Source: UBA1359 sp035411265
GTDB taxonomy: Bacteria; Patescibacteriota; Patescibacteriia; Patescibacteriales; Patescibacteriaceae
Length of the DNA: 14,840 nt
Assembly: GCA_035411265.1 (NCBI GenBank)
Contig: DAONSQ010000011.1
Span: forward strand, 1-14,840
Direction: 5' to 3'
Shown here: one piece after another, positions 13,192 through 14,840 of the stretch
Numbering within the stretch: position 1 is the stretch's first letter
Layout of the letters: each line of letters opens with the position of its first letter
Made by a program: the position numbers and the translations under genes
Notes under the pieces: generated by a model
What the model was told of the DNA's origin: nothing
Databases searched by the model: none
Seen by the model: only the letters and a program-made list of their open reading frames with translations

Positions 13192-13770
13192 TTAACGACT
13201 GATAATTTTGTCAATTAAACCGTAGGCTTTGGCTTCAGTTGGGTTCAAATAATGATCCCTTTCAGTATCATTTTCGATAGTTTTAATATCTTTGCCAGTA
13301 TGTTGAGCTAAAATTTTATTTAAACGCTCTTTGATTCTGAGAATATGTTCAGAACGGATTTTAATATCAGTCGCTTGACCCTCAAATCCACCCATGACTT
13401 GGTGGATCATAATTTCGCTATTAGGTAGAGCAAAGCGTTTGCCAGGAGCACCAGCGGCTAAAAGGACTGCTCCCATTGAAGCTGCCATGCCAACGCAAAT
13501 GGTGCTAACATCAGATTTGATAAATTGCATGGTATCATAAATAGCCATACCAGCAGTAACAGAACCGCCAGGGGTGTTGATGTAAAATTTAATATCTTTA
13601 TTGCTATTTTCGGCATCGAGAAATAATAATTGCGCAATAATAAGGTTAGCAATATGATCGTCAACTGGTTCGCCTAAAAAAATGATGCGGTCTTTAAGTA
13701 AGCGAGAATAGATATCGTAAGCTCTTTCACCCTGGCTAGTTGATTCAATAACGGTTGGAATTAATGTCAT
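13192..13770 (-). CDS. clpP: ATP-dependent Clp protease proteolytic subunit
   Basis: ClpP forms the tetradecameric serine-protease chamber that degrades proteins fed by ClpX or ClpC/ClpA ATPases in the cytoplasm. The 192-aa protein is the standard length. The catalytic triad is S98 in GMAASMGAVLL (94-104), H123 in IMIHQVMGG (120-128) and D172 in ERDHYL (170-175). The oxyanion/substrate strand INTPGGSVTAGMAIYDTMQ (64-82) is intact. The N-terminus LIPTVIESTSQGERAYDIYSR is the usual axial-loop region with almost no propeptide, so processing removes little. The ATG at 13770 has no Shine-Dalgarno. It has its own promoter just after the recombinase gene and a possible weak terminator behind it. No Clp ATPase gene is in the window. 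Confidence 0.97.
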   Translation of the reverse strand: MTLIPTVIESTSQGERAYDIYSRLLKDRIIFLGEPVDDHIANLIIAQLLFLDAENSNKDIKFYINTPGGSVTAGMAIYDTMQFIKSDVSTICVGMAASMGAVLLAAGAPGKRFALPNSEIMIHQVMGGFEGQATDIKIRSEHILRIKERLNKILAQHTGKDIKTIENDTERDHYLNPTEAKAYGLIDKIISR

Positions 13771-13800
13771 ATAGGTAATTGATTAATAAGTAATTGTTTA

Positions 13801-13829
13801 AGTATAGGAAGATATTTGGGAAAAGTCTA
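13801..13829 (-). promoter_or_regulatory. promoter of clpP
   Basis: Minus strand TAGACT (13829-13824), a 17-base spacer and TATACT (13806-13801) give 4/6 and 5/6 matches. The predicted start near 13794 leaves a leader of about 24 bases. It falls in the gap between the recombinase stop and clpP. Confidence 0.6.
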
Positions 13830-13835
13830 GATTGT

Positions 13836-14777
13836 TTATTTATCGATTTTTTGACGGCTTTTGCCGTGAAAATTTTGATAAACTTGACGCAATTGCTGGT
13901 CAGTAACGTGAGTGTAGACTTGAGTGGTGGTAATGGAAGCATGACCAAGTAACTGCTGGACACTGCGAATGTCAGCGCCGCCGATTAATAAATCGGTAGC
14001 AAAACTGTGGCGCAGGGTGTGTGGAGTTACGCGTTTAGTAATTCCAGCGGCAACAGCGTATTTTTCTACTAAGCGTTCAATTGAGCGTGGGGTTAGGCCG
14101 TATTGTGGATTGGTATCTTTATTAATTTTGCCATGACCAATAAACAGAAAAGGTTCAGTGTCTTGACGGGCTTCAAGATAGGTTTTAATTGCCATTTTGG
14201 CATCGTTAGATAAGAAAACTAGGCGTAATTTACTACCTTTACCACGGACTGTAAATTCAGTTTTTTTTAAATTAACGTCATTAATCCTCAATCGGGCCAA
14301 CTCGCTAACGCGCAGGCCAGTGGAAAAAAGCATTTCTAAAATAGCTCGATCACGCAATTTTACTAGCTTACTAGATTTAGGTGTGGCTAAGGGGGCTTGC
14401 AGGAAAGCAGCCAAATCATAGCCTTCTAGAAAAGTGACCTGGCGCGGCTCTTGTTTGGCGAGTTCAACTTTATTAGAATCCAGACTTTCAATATCGTTCT
14501 TGCTCAGATATTTTAAAAATTGTCGCAGAGCAATCAGGTGATAATTTTGAGTATTTTTTTTAAGGTTACTATATTCTCGATTAGCCAGACGGTTGAGATG
14601 GAGGCGATAGCGGTGGATTAAGTCTTGGCTAATCTGGCTGACTTTATTAACATTTTGCGCAGTGGCAAAAGCTAAAAAACGCTTTAAATAAAAGCTATAA
14701 CCAATAAGAGTGTTATTAGCTAAGCCGCGCTCGACTTCTAAGTATTCTAGAAAACGATTAAGGTCATCTTTTAACAT
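13836..14777 (-). CDS. xerC: Xer-family tyrosine recombinase (XerC/XerD-like)
   Basis: Tyrosine recombinases of this type resolve chromosome dimers at a dif site; the same fold is used by integrases. The 313-aa protein has the N-terminal SAM-like core-binding domain (about 1-90; LNRFLEYLEVERGLANNTL) and a catalytic domain with R156 in STGLRVSELARL (152-163), the beta-hairpin lysine in RGKGSKLR (178-185), H253 and R256 in TPHTLRHSFATDLL (251-264), H279 in LLGHASITTTQVYTH (277-291), and nucleophile Y288. All catalytic residues are present and the length is typical of XerC/XerD. XerC versus XerD cannot be settled here. No integrase-like context, att sites or phage genes are nearby, which favours the housekeeping role. 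The ATG lies 7 bases after a TATAAT, so the mRNA should be leaderless. Confidence 0.93.
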   Translation of the reverse strand: MLKDDLNRFLEYLEVERGLANNTLIGYSFYLKRFLAFATAQNVNKVSQISQDLIHRYRLHLNRLANREYSNLKKNTQNYHLIALRQFLKYLSKNDIESLDSNKVELAKQEPRQVTFLEGYDLAAFLQAPLATPKSSKLVKLRDRAILEMLFSTGLRVSELARLRINDVNLKKTEFTVRGKGSKLRLVFLSNDAKMAIKTYLEARQDTEPFLFIGHGKINKDTNPQYGLTPRSIERLVEKYAVAAGITKRVTPHTLRHSFATDLLIGGADIRSVQQLLGHASITTTQVYTHVTDQQLRQVYQNFHGKSRQKIDK

Positions 14778-14784
14778 ATTTGGT

Positions 14785-14814
14785 ATTATACGACATCTTG
14801 ATTTTATTTTCCAA
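14785..14814 (-). promoter_or_regulatory. promoter of the Xer recombinase gene, predicted leaderless
   Basis: Minus strand TTGGAA (14814-14809), an 18-base spacer and a perfect TATAAT (14790-14785). Seven bases separate the -10 from the ATG at 14777, so transcription should begin at, or one base before, the start codon. Confidence 0.65.
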
Positions 14815-14817
14815 CAG

Positions 14818-14827
14818 TGTTATAACA
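14818..14827. repeat. palindrome TGTTATAACA upstream of the Xer gene
   Basis: A perfect 10-base palindrome just upstream of the -35 box. Preceded by G it contains the half-site GTGTTA also seen in the inverted repeat before rny. It could be an operator, or the -10 (TATAAC) of a second promoter; chance is possible in AT-rich DNA. Confidence 0.3.
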
Positions 14828-14840
14828 AAAGAGCTCAATT

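Noticed and set aside
13836..14777. Integrase of a mobile element
   Set aside because: No att-like repeats, phage or transfer genes are near it; tRNA-Leu is over 4 kb away inside an operon with no repeat of its 3' end seen near the recombinase gene. A housekeeping Xer fits better.

Overview
The window is AT-rich bacterial chromosome with short intergenic gaps and no phage, transposon or CRISPR signal. Several traits suggest a member of the Candidate Phyla Radiation (Patescibacteria): almost no Shine-Dalgarno sequences, leaderless promoters, RNase J and RNase Y together, a transmembrane-anchored oligopeptide-binding protein with no permease nearby, a tRNA without encoded CCA, and membrane-fused small enzymes. 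This placement is inference from gene content and style. The code is standard for these genes: 13 of 15 end in TAA, 2 in TAG, none in TGA, and none has an internal TGA.

Layout, plus strand (1-7510). The left edge holds the 3' end of an unidentified transcription unit and its terminator (107-132). A good sigma-70-type promoter (156-184) then drives asnS, a HIT-family protein and gdhA, separated by 4 and 8 bases. After a 69-base gap comes an unrecognised 188-aa protein, the only gene with a strong Shine-Dalgarno, closed by a terminator at 4071-4098. A promoter whose predicted start falls on the next ATG begins a tight six-gene operon (4134-7405): RIO-type kinase, membrane-anchored MTH1-like NUDIX hydrolase, flavodoxin-like protein, a conserved unknown protein, a small-multidrug-export-family membrane protein and a MazG-like pyrophosphohydrolase. 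The two nucleotide-cleaning enzymes suggest a housekeeping or stress role. Downstream, between convergent operons, a near-consensus promoter faces a terminator about 60 bases away with no ORF between them: a candidate small RNA. A symmetric bidirectional terminator follows.

Layout, minus strand (14840 down to 7567). In transcription order: a Xer tyrosine recombinase from a leaderless promoter; clpP from its own promoter; rny (RNase Y) with a roughly 155-base leader; an oligopeptide-binding-protein-like membrane protein; tRNA-Leu(CAG); and rnj (RNase J). Both main mRNA-decay nucleases thus lie in one apparent transcription unit, with a tRNA as the processing point directly before rnj. No gene-free stretch exceeds 300 bases; the longest (12953-13191 and 1-210) are described as features.

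There is no clear defence system or mobile element. The best candidates for new biology are the orphan promoter-terminator unit at 7420-7510, the membrane-tethered MTH1-like hydrolase beside a RIO kinase, the RNase Y/tRNA/RNase J arrangement, and the two proteins of unknown function.
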